Below are positions 9,166-18,141 of a stretch of DNA of 64,000 bases, piece after piece. This DNA comes from Okeanomitos corallinicola TIOX110. Its GTDB lineage: Bacteria; Cyanobacteriota; Cyanobacteriia; Cyanobacteriales; Nostocaceae. Position 1 is the first letter of the stretch. Every line of letters starts with the position of its first letter. The translations under genes and the position numbers were made by a program. The DNA is taken from positions 4,691,318 through 4,755,317 of the forward strand of contig NZ_CP150886.1 in the NCBI RefSeq assembly GCF_038050375.1, in the 5' to 3' direction. The notes beneath the pieces are model-generated. The model did no database searches, was not told the origin of the DNA, and worked only from the letters and a program-made list of their open reading frames with translations.

Positions 9166-9753
9166 CTAATAAAACATTAGATGTCGTAGTACATAAGCTA
9201 CTATAGTCACGGCGCAAACTACAACTATTTGCCCTGGAAGTGAAAACCAGGAGTATTTGAGTATAGCTTGTATCAGAGATATGTTTTCTGCGGTTCTCCA
9301 CGGAACAAGATAACTAATTATTAAGTATGCAATACCGCAGATATGGACAGTTAATAGGCCACATAGGCAACTAAAAGCTAGGGTTTCTAAACGAGGTCTG
9401 GCTTTAAAGGCAAAATAGCCACAAATCCAAGCTCCGGGTATAAAACCCAATAGGTAGCCAAATTGGGACAATTTAACATAACCCATGCCACCACCTTCGG
9501 CGAATACGGGTAACAACGTTAATCCCATTACTAAATAAGCAATCTGTGAAAGCGCAGCAGCATTTCTACCTCCTAAACAACCTACCAATAAAACCGCGCC
9601 AATTTGATAACTAACGCCTAAGGAAAAAGTTTTAATTCCTTGCTGACTCCAACTCCAAGGTATAGTAGTACCATAGACTTCTAGGAACGTTCCACCCATT
9701 GTTAGGAGTAAGCCAATCATGGACCATAATAATTGATTGGAAGCAGCAAACAT
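9166..9753 (-). CDS. bioY: Biotin transporter S-component BioY
   Basis: Substrate-binding membrane component of an ECF-type vitamin transporter for biotin. The 195 residues form about six hydrophobic helices. They contain the BioY-typical GGRNAAALSQIAYLVMGL segment, then LPVFAEGGG, and the GYLLGFIPGAWICGY stretch. No ECF ATPase (BioM) or BioN is adjacent, as is usual in cyanobacteria, where BioY is solitary or uses shared ECF subunits. It sits just upstream of lspA on the same strand. The start ATG at 9753 gives normal length. Confidence 0.88.
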   Translation of the reverse strand: MFAASNQLLWSMIGLLLTMGGTFLEVYGTTIPWSWSQQGIKTFSLGVSYQIGAVLLVGCLGGRNAAALSQIAYLVMGLTLLPVFAEGGGMGYVKLSQFGYLLGFIPGAWICGYFAFKARPRLETLAFSCLCGLLTVHICGIAYLIISYLVPWRTAENISLIQAILKYSWFSLPGQIVVVCAVTIVAYVLRHLMFY

Positions 9754-9951
9754 TTATCGGGCAACAGGGACAAGGCCAAAGGGAACTCTTACAGCAACCA
9801 GTATAGGGAAAAATCTTCAATGTCACCAATTGGTTTTGATCAGCATTTTTAGATATCACGTCAGGGTATAGATAAATATATTACTTGTACATGATTAAAT
9901 ATCAAGCAGATATACGTATACTATCGCCTAGTAAAATAAATAGATGTTTTT

Positions 9952-9981
9952 GTTAACCTTTTGTTTACCTGCGATTAATAA
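9952..9981 (+). promoter_or_regulatory. Putative PHO box upstream of pstS
   Basis: Three 8-base direct repeats at 11-base spacing: GTTAACCT (9952-9959), GTTTACCT (9963-9970) and a degenerate ATTAATAA (9974-9981), separated by 3-base spacers. The cyanobacterial PHO box bound by SphR/PhoB-type regulators consists of CTTAACCT-like octamers with 3-base spacers. The site lies about 55-85 bases before the pstS start, which is suitable for activation under phosphate limitation. Confidence 0.7.
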
Positions 9982-10034
9982 TTTAGAGGTATGTTGGAAG
10001 CGCTTACGTGCTAACTTACAACATTTAGACAGCA

Positions 10035-11213
10035 ATGCTATTAGGTCAAAATCCTGTTAAAAATAACCGTTTGAAAACTTCAGTTGCAGCAATAGCACTG
10101 ACTTTGGGTTTGGCAGCTTGTGGAGGAAATTCCAGCCCTGATAACACTGCTACTAATAATGCAGGTAATACTCAAAATACTACAGCTTCTAGTCCTGGGA
10201 AAACCTTGGATTTAGGTGGAGATGTGAGTTTAACTGGTGCTGGTGCATCTTTCCCCGCTCCACTTTATCAAACATGGTTTATTGAGTTGAACAAAAAGTA
10301 TCCCAATCTGAAAGTTAATTATCAGTCTGTGGGTAGTGGTGCTGGAGTAGAACAGTTCACCCAAGGCACTGTAGACTTTGGTGCTAGTGATGTGGCCATG
10401 AAAGATGAGGAAATTGCCAAAATACCAGCAGAAAAAGGTGTACTTTTATTACCTGTGACAGCAGGTAGTATTGTGATGGCTTATAACTTGCCTGATGTGG
10501 CTGAATTGAAATTACCAAGAGCAGTATATACGGATATTTTGCTTGGCAAAATCAAGACATGGAATGACCAAGCGATCGCAGCGGCAAATCCTGGTGTTAA
10601 CTTACCCAGTACACCTATCACTGTAGTTCATCGTGCTGATGGTAGTGGTACTACAGGGGTATTTACAAAACACCTCAGCGCCATCAGTCCCGAATGGAAA
10701 GAGAAAGTCGGTGAAGGTAAGAGTGTAAATTGGCCAGCGGGAGTTGGTGGTAAGGGTAATGAAGGTGTAACTGCCCAAATCCAACAAACTCAAGGTGCAA
10801 TCGGTTACGTAGAATATGGTTACGCTAAACAAAGTAACTTAAAAACTGCTGCTTTAGAAAACAAAAGTGGTAATTTTATCACTGCTAACGAAGAGTCTGC
10901 ATCCAAAACTTTAGAAGCAGTAACTTTACCAGAAAATCTCCGCGCATTTATTTCTGATCCAGAAGGTGCAGATTCTTATCCCGTTGTCACCTATACTTGG
11001 ATTCTGGCCTACAAAAAATATGATGATGCTGCTAAAGCTAAAGCCGTAGAGGCAACTATCGAGTATGCTTTAACCGATGGACAAAAGCTGGCTGCTGAGT
11101 TAGGTTATGTTCCTTTACCTGCAAATGTAGTCCAAAAAGTAGCTACCGTAGCAGATGCAATCAGCCCTGATTACAAAATTGCTGTAAGTGGAACTACCAG
11201 TGCCAGTAAGTAA
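10035..11213 (+). CDS. pstS: Phosphate ABC transporter substrate-binding lipoprotein PstS
   Basis: Periplasmic phosphate-binding protein of the high-affinity Pst importer. The N-terminus is a lipoprotein signal with lipobox LAAC (Cys at about residue 29), followed by a Ser/Thr/Asn-rich linker. The binding-site segments are typical: SLTGAGASFPAPLYQTW, QSVGSGAGVEQF, DFGASDVAMKD and RADGSGTTGVFTKHL. It has 392 residues, normal for cyanobacterial PstS. It is first in a pstSCAB operon behind a PHO-box-like element, so induction by phosphate starvation is expected. A 212-base gap before pstC leaves room for a transcription step-down, as is common after binding-protein genes. Confidence 0.96.
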   Translation: MLLGQNPVKNNRLKTSVAAIALTLGLAACGGNSSPDNTATNNAGNTQNTTASSPGKTLDLGGDVSLTGAGASFPAPLYQTWFIELNKKYPNLKVNYQSVGSGAGVEQFTQGTVDFGASDVAMKDEEIAKIPAEKGVLLLPVTAGSIVMAYNLPDVAELKLPRAVYTDILLGKIKTWNDQAIAAANPGVNLPSTPITVVHRADGSGTTGVFTKHLSAISPEWKEKVGEGKSVNWPAGVGGKGNEGVTAQIQQTQGAIGYVEYGYAKQSNLKTAALENKSGNFITANEESASKTLEAVTLPENLRAFISDPEGADSYPVVTYTWILAYKKYDDAAKAKAVEATIEYALTDGQKLAAELGYVPLPANVVQKVATVADAISPDYKIAVSGTTSASK

Positions 11214-11425
11214 TGATGATATTTTAGGTAATTTGAATATCTAAGTAGTGAACCTATTGATTCAGTCGGGAACCCTGATTCAGCTAGGATGCAGATACTA
11301 CGAGCAGCGCAACAATGATTTCAGTGATGGTAATTACCACCATTTTCTAAGTAACTGTTCAATTTTTAACTTTTGCTTGGTTCCCCCTCACATTCTTTCA
11401 GATTTGCTTTTTACAGTCAGTGTGT

Positions 11426-12376
11426 ATGACTACAAATTATTACAATCTGTCGCCAGAAACCAAGAAACGCTCTGATCTTGACAAATCTCTGGATCGTGGT
11501 TTTATTTGGTTGACAAAGATTTTTGCTCTAGCGATCGCAGCTATTTTATTATGGATAGCCTTTCAAGTTGGGACGAGTGCTTTACCTGCTATTCAACAAT
11601 TTGGTTTAGATTTTTTAATCAAAAGCGATTGGAATCCAGTTAATGATAACTATGGTGTCTTACCAGCAATTTATGGAACTATAGTTAGTTCCTTGATTGG
11701 ATTATTAATAGCTGTACCCATTGGTGTTGGTACGGCTATTTTATTAAGTGAGAATTTTCTGCCCTCACAGGTGCGTTTAGTATTAGTTTTCCTAGTAGAA
11801 TTACTGGCTGCTATTCCCAGCGTTGTTTATGGAGTGTGGGGAATTTTTGTTTTAATTCCCATCCTCACTGATTTGGGTAAATGGTTGCATAATTCTCTGG
11901 GTTGGATACCGTTGTTTAACTCTCCTCCAACTGGGCCAGGAATGTTACCAGCAGGGGTGATTTTGGCAATTATGACTTTGCCAATCATTACTGCCATATC
12001 CCGTGATGCTTTAATTTCCCTGCCTCCCAGTCTACGCCAAGCTGCGTTAGGACTAGGTGCAACTCGTTGGGAAACAATTTTTAAGGTGCTGATTCCTGCG
12101 GCTTTTTCTGGTATTGTCAGCGCAGTTATGTTAGCACTTGGTCGCGCAATGGGTGAAACCATGGCTGTTACCATGTTAATCGGTAATTCTAACAATATCA
12201 AGATTTCTTTGTTAGCACCATCTAATACTATTTCTTCCCTACTAGCTAACCAATTTTCAGAAGCTAGTGGTTTACAGGTTTCTGCTTTGATGTATGCAGC
12301 TTTAGTTCTGTTTTTATTAACTCTGTTAGTAAATATTTTGGCAGAGTTTATTGTGATGCGAGTGCAGCGACTTTAG
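11426..12376 (+). CDS. pstC: Phosphate ABC transporter permease PstC
   Basis: Inner-membrane permease subunit of the Pst phosphate importer. The 316 residues have six hydrophobic helices. The EAA loop is visible as LRQAALGLGATRWETIFKVL (about residues 206-225), and GRAMGETMAVTML is the characteristic PstC/PstA motif. An upstream GTG at 11420 is two codons longer; the ATG at 11426 is preferred. It pairs with PstA, encoded 51 bases downstream, to form the channel. Confidence 0.95.
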   Translation: MTTNYYNLSPETKKRSDLDKSLDRGFIWLTKIFALAIAAILLWIAFQVGTSALPAIQQFGLDFLIKSDWNPVNDNYGVLPAIYGTIVSSLIGLLIAVPIGVGTAILLSENFLPSQVRLVLVFLVELLAAIPSVVYGVWGIFVLIPILTDLGKWLHNSLGWIPLFNSPPTGPGMLPAGVILAIMTLPIITAISRDALISLPPSLRQAALGLGATRWETIFKVLIPAAFSGIVSAVMLALGRAMGETMAVTMLIGNSNNIKISLLAPSNTISSLLANQFSEASGLQVSALMYAALVLFLLTLLVNILAEFIVMRVQRL

Positions 12377-12427
12377 CATTGATTGTCCTCACTCCTATAA
12401 CTCCTGATTCCTAGAACTTGTGACTTT

Positions 12428-13309
12428 ATGACTTCTCTTTTTCCCCAAAACAGTCTCACCCGTTCCCCGACTTCCCCCCGTACTTTGTTTAACACAGTCA
12501 TGACCGTCTTGGCCTTTATCTGTGGAGCATTGGCGCTAGTTCCTCTCTTGGCTGTACTGTCTTATGTATTATTTAAAGGCTTTAGCAGTCTCAGTCTCAA
12601 TGTATTTACCCAACTACCCCCAGCACCTTTCAGCCAGGGGGGAGGTTTTGGTAATGCCATTTTAGGTACATTGCTCATGGTGGGTATTGGGGCAGTTTTC
12701 AGTATTCCTACTGGTGTTTTAGCTGCCATATATTTAACTGAATTTAGTGATGGTAGAATTGCTAGAGGAGTACGCTTTGCTACTAATGTATTAAGTGGAG
12801 TTCCCTCAATTATTGCCGGGGTTTTTGCTTATGGGATTGTAGTTTTAACCTTAACTAAGCTGAATTTAGGTTCTTACTCAGCATTGGGTGGTGGGTTCGC
12901 CTTGGCAATCCTGATGTTACCAATTATTGTCCGCACTACAGATGAAGCCTTGCAGCTAGTATCCCAGGATTTACGACAGGCTGCTTTGGGTTTAGGAGCT
13001 ACTAATTTTCAAACAGTAATCCAAGTAGTTTTACCGGCTGCTTTACCTGCCATTGTTACTGGTTCGACATTGGCGATCGCTAGAGCATCAGGAGAAACCG
13101 CACCATTAATTTTTACGGCTTTGTTTTCCTCCTTTTGGCCGAATGGTTTACTCAAACCGACGGCTTCTTTGGCTGTATTAGTATATAACTTCGCTATTTC
13201 ACCATTCCCAAGTTGGCAATCTCTAGCTTGGGCAGCTTCTCTGATTTTAGTGCTAATGGTTCTAATTACCAGCATTATCGCTCGTTGGGCAACCAGGCAA
13301 AAAGCTTAA
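12428..13309 (+). CDS. pstA: Phosphate ABC transporter permease PstA
   Basis: Second channel subunit of the Pst importer. It has 293 residues, six membrane helices, the EAA loop LRQAALGLGATNFQTVIQVV and the motif ARASGETAPLIFTALF that distinguishes PstA from PstC. The start ATG at 12428 follows pstC by 51 bases. The pstB gene begins 67 bases downstream, so the whole set is probably one transcript. Confidence 0.95.
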   Translation: MTSLFPQNSLTRSPTSPRTLFNTVMTVLAFICGALALVPLLAVLSYVLFKGFSSLSLNVFTQLPPAPFSQGGGFGNAILGTLLMVGIGAVFSIPTGVLAAIYLTEFSDGRIARGVRFATNVLSGVPSIIAGVFAYGIVVLTLTKLNLGSYSALGGGFALAILMLPIIVRTTDEALQLVSQDLRQAALGLGATNFQTVIQVVLPAALPAIVTGSTLAIARASGETAPLIFTALFSSFWPNGLLKPTASLAVLVYNFAISPFPSWQSLAWAASLILVLMVLITSIIARWATRQKA

Positions 13310-13376
13310 AAAATTCCATCACCTCAAGAGAATGCCTAAGTCATATTTACAACCTAACCCTAAACAATAAAAATTC

Positions 13377-14183
13377 ATGGTCACTAAAACTGATACGATT
13401 AATAGCACTGAGATGGTTTTACGGACAGAAAACCTGAATATTTTTTACGGTAACTTCCTCGCTGTCCAAAATATTTGGATGGATATTGCCAAAAATCAAG
13501 TTACTGCTTTTATTGGGCCTTCTGGTTGTGGTAAAAGTACATTGCTACGTTGTTACAATCGCCTGAATGATTTGATTGACTCCTTTCGTGCAGAAGGCAA
13601 GGTCTATTTTTACGATAAAAATTTGTATGCTCCAGATATTGACCCTGTAGAAGTACGCCGTCGAATCGGTATGGTATTCCAAAGACCAAACCCTTTCCCT
13701 AAATCTATTCGAGATAATATCGCCTTTGGAGCTAAGATTAATGGCTATCGCGGCAATATTGATGAATTAGTAGAAACAAGTTTACGACAAGCAGCTTTAT
13801 GGGATGAAGTCAAAGATAAACTCAACCAAAGTGGTCTTTCTTTGTCTGGTGGACAACAACAAAGATTATGTATTGCTAGGGCAGTAGCTGTGCAACCAGA
13901 AGTTATTTTGATGGATGAACCTTGTTCTGCCCTTGATCCTATTTCTACTTTGCGGGTTGAAGAACTCATTCACGAACTGAAAGAAAAGTACACTATTGTG
14001 ATTGTTACCCACAATATGCAGCAAGCAGCGCGGGTTTCTGATCAAACTGCTTTCTTTAACGTCAAAACTTCAGAAAAAGGTGGTCGTACAGGCTACCTAG
14101 TAGAATATGCTCCCACAGAGTTAATTTTCAATGATCCTCAACAAGAGGATACAAAGGCTTACATCAGTGGTAGATTTGGTTAA
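13377..14183 (+). CDS. pstB: Phosphate ABC transporter ATPase PstB
   Basis: Cytoplasmic ATPase that energises the Pst phosphate importer. It has Walker [10 protein letters not shown], an intact Q-loop in VFQRPNPFP, the ABC signature LSGGQQQRL, Walker B VILMDEP and the switch His in IVTHNMQQ. The 268 residues match the family. It closes the pstSCAB operon. There is no phoU gene next to it. Compare the orphan paralogue at 30924-31703, which has lost several of these motifs. Confidence 0.96.
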   Translation: MVTKTDTINSTEMVLRTENLNIFYGNFLAVQNIWMDIAKNQVTAFIGPSGCGKSTLLRCYNRLNDLIDSFRAEGKVYFYDKNLYAPDIDPVEVRRRIGMVFQRPNPFPKSIRDNIAFGAKINGYRGNIDELVETSLRQAALWDEVKDKLNQSGLSLSGGQQQRLCIARAVAVQPEVILMDEPCSALDPISTLRVEELIHELKEKYTIVIVTHNMQQAARVSDQTAFFNVKTSEKGGRTGYLVEYAPTELIFNDPQQEDTKAYISGRFG

Positions 14184-14832
14184 AACCAGGGAAGAGGCAA
14201 TAGGAAAAAAGGCTGTTTCATAGTCTCCAAATTTTACCTTCTGCCTCCTCAGTCCTACTTACCGTGATTATTGGCTGCAAATAGACAAACTTTGATAAAA
14301 ATCGCTATTTTAAATTTTTTAAGAATTTATATTGCACATTGGGAAAAAAAGTTATAAATTGTTAAGTTAAAGGGGAATAACTTAATGAGTAGACGCAAAA
14401 GTTCAATCTTAGTAAAGTTAATGCACTCCAGGGTATTCAAGCTTCATAGACACCTGTAGTTATAGTCCAGATATATTCTTCGTCAAGGGTGATACAACAT
14501 TGTCAAATTAGGCATTGTGAAACACATGAGTATATCTCGGCATTTTGCTGTGATTGTTTTCTTGCTATAGTTTCTTTGAGTTCGAGATTTTATTGATTGA
14601 TGTGAAGACCAGAAAACTGGAATTCACGGAAAGATATTTATAGAAAGTAAATTAACTAGCAATTAATTTGCTCAAATCCAGTATTTGCAACCATTATGCT
14701 TTAAGTATGTCTGCTCAGAAATTGGATTAGTTATTCCCATAATCACTCTTTCATGGTGAAAATAGCAAATACTGATCATAAGTAAAGGCGCATCAACTGC
14801 AAATTCACTATCTAACCGGAGTTATTCTAGCA
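14184..14832. other. Long intergenic region before the invertase genes
   Basis: A 649-base non-coding stretch between pstB and the first GH100 gene. It includes a very small basic frame at 14385-14459 (24 codons, MSRRKSSILVK...), preceded by an AAAGGGG ribosome-binding-like stretch; I cannot tell whether it is translated. The rest is A+T rich with no repeat, tRNA or clear operator. It probably holds a long leader for the invertase gene. Confidence 0.4.
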
Positions 14833-16290
14833 ATGCAATTAAATGACTTAAACGCAGCAGAAAATACCGAAAATATAGACAAAGAAGCTTGGGAGTGCCT
14901 AGAAAACTCAATTCTCTACTATCAGGGTCGTCCAGTAGGGACTTTAGCAGCTTATGATCCATCCGTAGAAGCTCTCAATTATGATCAATGTTTCATCCGA
15001 GATTTTGTTTCTTCGGCGTTGATTTTTTTGGTTAAAGGAAGAACAAATATTGTTAAAAATTTCCTGGAAGAAACCTTAAAGTTACAACCGAAAAAAAGAG
15101 CATTAGACGCATACAAACCAGGTAAAGGGTTGATACCTGCCAGTTTTAAAGTTGTTAATATTAACGGAGAAGAACATTTAGAAGCTGACTTTGGGGAACA
15201 CGCGATCGCTAGAGTAACACCAGTTGATTCTTGTTTGTGGTGGTTGATTTTATTACGTGCTTATGTCGTTTCCACCAATGATTACAGTTTAGCAAAACAA
15301 CCAGATTTCCAAATTGGTATTCGCTTAATTATGGAAATTTGTTTGGCGAATCGTTTTGATATGTACCCCACTTTGTTAGTTCCTGATGGAGCGTGCATGA
15401 TAGACAGACGGATGGGTATTTATGGTCATCCTTTAGAAATTCAAGTCCTCTTTTTTGGGGCTTTGCGTGCGGCTCGTGAGCTATTAATATGTAAGGGGAA
15501 TGAAGATATTGTCGAAGCAATGGATAATCGCTTGCCGTTATTATGCGGTCATCTTCGTCAACATTATTGGATAGATATTTCCCGGTTGAATGCAATTTAT
15601 CGCTTCAAAAGTGAAGAATATGGTAAAGCAGCGGTGAATCTATTTAATATTTATGTAGATTCTTTACCTTATTATGAATTAGATAAATGGCTACCCAGAA
15701 AAGGTGGTTATTTAGCTGGTAATGTTGGACCCTCCCAATTAGACACTCGCTTCTTTGCTTTGGGCAATTTAATGGCGATAATTTCTGATCTTTCCACAGA
15801 AGAACAATCCCAAGCAATTATGACTTTGATTGAAGAAAGATGGGATGATTTAGTAGGAGATATGCCGATGAAAATCTGTTTTCCAGCTTTGGAAAATGAA
15901 GAATATCGAGTTGTCACAGGATGCGATCCTAAAAATATTCCTTGGTCATATCATAATGCTGGTAGTTGGCCTGTTTTGATGTGGATGTTAGCAGCGGCCG
16001 CAGTAAAAACAAATAGAATAGGTATGGCGAGAAAAGCACTAGAAATTGCTAAATCACGACTAAGTGAAGATGAATGGCCAGAATATTACGACGGCAAAAA
16101 AGGTAGACTCATTGGTAAACAAGCTCGGAAATATCAAACTTGGACAATTACAGGTTATTTATTAGCTAAAGAAATAATAAATAAGCCTGATTTACTACCA
16201 TTAGTTAGCTTTAATGAATTTCCTACGGAGTCAGTTTCTAGAGCTTGTGAATTTGAAGTAGGTGGACTAGAATCCTATATGTCTTTATAA
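14833..16290 (+). CDS. GH100 alkaline/neutral invertase (copy 1)
   Basis: Cytoplasmic enzyme that hydrolyses sucrose to glucose and fructose. The 485 residues follow the GH100 layout: an (alpha/alpha)6 barrel with CFIRDFVSSALIFL near residue 54, ARVTPVDSCLWW at about 126-137 (the Asp is the expected acid/base), and DEWPEYYDG near residue 416 (the Glu is the expected nucleophile; the position agrees with Glu414 known in Anabaena InvA). Heterocystous cyanobacteria usually carry InvA and InvB at separate places. Here a closely related second copy follows 402 bases downstream. Which of the two known isoforms it represents cannot be settled by eye. Confidence 0.9.
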   Translation: MQLNDLNAAENTENIDKEAWECLENSILYYQGRPVGTLAAYDPSVEALNYDQCFIRDFVSSALIFLVKGRTNIVKNFLEETLKLQPKKRALDAYKPGKGLIPASFKVVNINGEEHLEADFGEHAIARVTPVDSCLWWLILLRAYVVSTNDYSLAKQPDFQIGIRLIMEICLANRFDMYPTLLVPDGACMIDRRMGIYGHPLEIQVLFFGALRAARELLICKGNEDIVEAMDNRLPLLCGHLRQHYWIDISRLNAIYRFKSEEYGKAAVNLFNIYVDSLPYYELDKWLPRKGGYLAGNVGPSQLDTRFFALGNLMAIISDLSTEEQSQAIMTLIEERWDDLVGDMPMKICFPALENEEYRVVTGCDPKNIPWSYHNAGSWPVLMWMLAAAAVKTNRIGMARKALEIAKSRLSEDEWPEYYDGKKGRLIGKQARKYQTWTITGYLLAKEIINKPDLLPLVSFNEFPTESVSRACEFEVGGLESYMSL

Positions 16291-16335
16291 CCAGGTAAAA
16301 GGCAAAAGTAAAGATATTCATATTCTGACTTCAGT

Positions 16336-16360
16336 AAGGGTTTAGCAGTGTTAAACCCTT
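16336..16360 (+). terminator. Hairpin after the first invertase gene
   Basis: Perfect 9-base arms AAGGGTTTA (16336-16344) and TAAACCCTT (16352-16360) around a 7-base loop, followed by GCTTTATTA. It lies 46 bases past the stop codon, which suits a terminator. The same GGGTTTAGCA/TGCTAAACCC theme occurs at 33258-33278, so it may be a dispersed palindromic repeat used as a terminator. Confidence 0.65.
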
Positions 16361-16692
16361 GCTTTATTATGAATTAAAACTAATTTTTTGATAATTCAAT
16401 TCACTTTTATAATTATATCTGATGATACTCTAAATCCAACTGTATGAGCATATTTTTTAAATTTCTATCATTATTTGCACATCTATTAATTTTAAAATTG
16501 TAAAAAATAAACAATATTATTGAATCTAAATCAAAAATATGCGGCTTTCTTTCAGACTGCTATTTTTGTTTCAGCAATCAATTAAGAGGGATATGATAAT
16601 AGAAGACTTAGAGGAATTAATATCTTTTACCTCTATAAAATGGATATTAATTAGATACCCATTCCATGGCAGTATATAGGAGAATTTACCCA

Positions 16693-18108
16693 ATGCAGAA
16701 GCAAAAAATATCAAACTTTGATCAATTAGAAACTGAAGCTTGGGAACTAATAGAAAAATCAATTACCTACTATAAGGGTAATCCCATAGGAACTATTGTT
16801 GTTTGTGATCAAACCCAGGCAGTATTAAATTTTGGTCATTGTTTTATTCGGGATTTTGTGCCGTCTGCACTACTTTTTTTAATTAAAGGAAAATATGATA
16901 TTGTTCGGAACTTTTTAGAAAAAACGTTAAAATTACAACCTAAAAAAAATCTATTTAGTGCTTACCAACCTAGTCGGGGTTTAATTCCTGCTAGTTTTAA
17001 AGTTGAATCTATAAATGGTGAAGAATCAGTAGAACCAGACTTTGGAGAACAAGCAATAGCTAGAGTCACATCTGTAGATTCTTGTTTATGGTGGATAATC
17101 ATTTTACAAGCCTATGTCAAAGCTACAAAAGATATAAATTTTGCCATGCAACCCAAATTTCAAGAGGGTATTGCCTTAATAATGGAACTTTGTTTGGCGA
17201 CGCGGTTTGATATGAACCCAACTCTCTTAGTTCCTGATGGTGCTTGTATGATTTACCGTCGTTTGGGTATTTATGGCTATCCTTTAGAAATTCAATCTTT
17301 ATTTTATGGTGCTTTACGTGCTGCACGTAAATTATTAATTTGTGCTGGTGACGAAGAAATTGTGCAAGCTATTGATAAACGTTTACCTTTATTAAGAGAT
17401 CATATCCGTCATCATTATTGGATTGATATGAAAAGATTGAATGTCATCTATCGCTTTAAAAGTGAAGAATATGGACATACAGCAGAAAATCAATTTAATA
17501 TTTATGCAGATTCTATTCCCTACGCCGATTTATCTGTGTGGTTGCCCAAACATGGTGGTTATTTAGCTGGAAATATTGGACCTTCTCAACTAGATACTCG
17601 GTTCTTTTCTTTAGGTAATTTAATGGCTGTTGTTTATTCTCTCACTAATGAAAAACAGTCCCAAGCAATTATGAATTTAATTGAAGAACAATGGGATGAT
17701 TTAGTAGGAAAAATGCCAATGAAAATTTGTTTTCCGGCTTTAGAAAAAGACGAATATAAAATCTTTACCGGTTGTGACCCGAAAAATTTACCTTGGTCAT
17801 ATCATAATGGTGGTAGCTGGCCTGTTTTATTATGGAGTTTAGCCGCTGCTGCTCAAAAAACCGGGAGAAATGATCTTAGTCAACGTGCTTTAGAATTAGC
17901 TCAAGCGAGGTTACATCAGGATGAATGGCCAGAGTATTATGATGGTTCTAGTGGTTCTTTAATTGGTAAAGAATCACGGAGATATACAACTTGGACAATT
18001 ACAGGATTTTTATTAGCCAAGGAATTAATGCAAAATCCTGAACATTTAGAATTAATTAGTTTTGAAGAATTGGATATTGAAAATGATCCAAAATTTTGTG
18101 ATTTATAG
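16693..18108 (+). CDS. GH100 alkaline/neutral invertase (copy 2)
   Basis: Tandem paralogue of the preceding gene with the same sucrose-hydrolysing fold. Catalytic segments are conserved: ARVTSVDSCLWW and DEWPEYYDG. By eye well over half of the positions are identical to copy 1; differences cluster in the N-terminal 40 residues and the C-terminus. I start it at the ATG at 16693 (471 aa), because an AGGAGA ribosome-binding sequence lies 9 bases upstream (16678-16683); a longer frame from 16666 lacks one. It is separated from copy 1 by a terminator-like hairpin, so it may have its own promoter. Different regulation of the two copies is inference. Confidence 0.9.
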   Translation: MQKQKISNFDQLETEAWELIEKSITYYKGNPIGTIVVCDQTQAVLNFGHCFIRDFVPSALLFLIKGKYDIVRNFLEKTLKLQPKKNLFSAYQPSRGLIPASFKVESINGEESVEPDFGEQAIARVTSVDSCLWWIIILQAYVKATKDINFAMQPKFQEGIALIMELCLATRFDMNPTLLVPDGACMIYRRLGIYGYPLEIQSLFYGALRAARKLLICAGDEEIVQAIDKRLPLLRDHIRHHYWIDMKRLNVIYRFKSEEYGHTAENQFNIYADSIPYADLSVWLPKHGGYLAGNIGPSQLDTRFFSLGNLMAVVYSLTNEKQSQAIMNLIEEQWDDLVGKMPMKICFPALEKDEYKIFTGCDPKNLPWSYHNGGSWPVLLWSLAAAAQKTGRNDLSQRALELAQARLHQDEWPEYYDGSSGSLIGKESRRYTTWTITGFLLAKELMQNPEHLELISFEELDIENDPKFCDL

Positions 18109-18141
18109 GGAATAGGTGACAGGTGACAGTTTAAAACAGTC

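Noticed and set aside
9632-9859. 75-codon minus-strand ORF overlapping bioY
   Set aside because: Overlaps the bioY start in another frame, with no family resemblance and no ribosome-binding sequence.
11248-11475. 75-codon ORF between pstS and pstC
   Set aside because: Overlaps the pstC start, has a composition unlike real proteins here, and the gap is better explained as an operon spacer.
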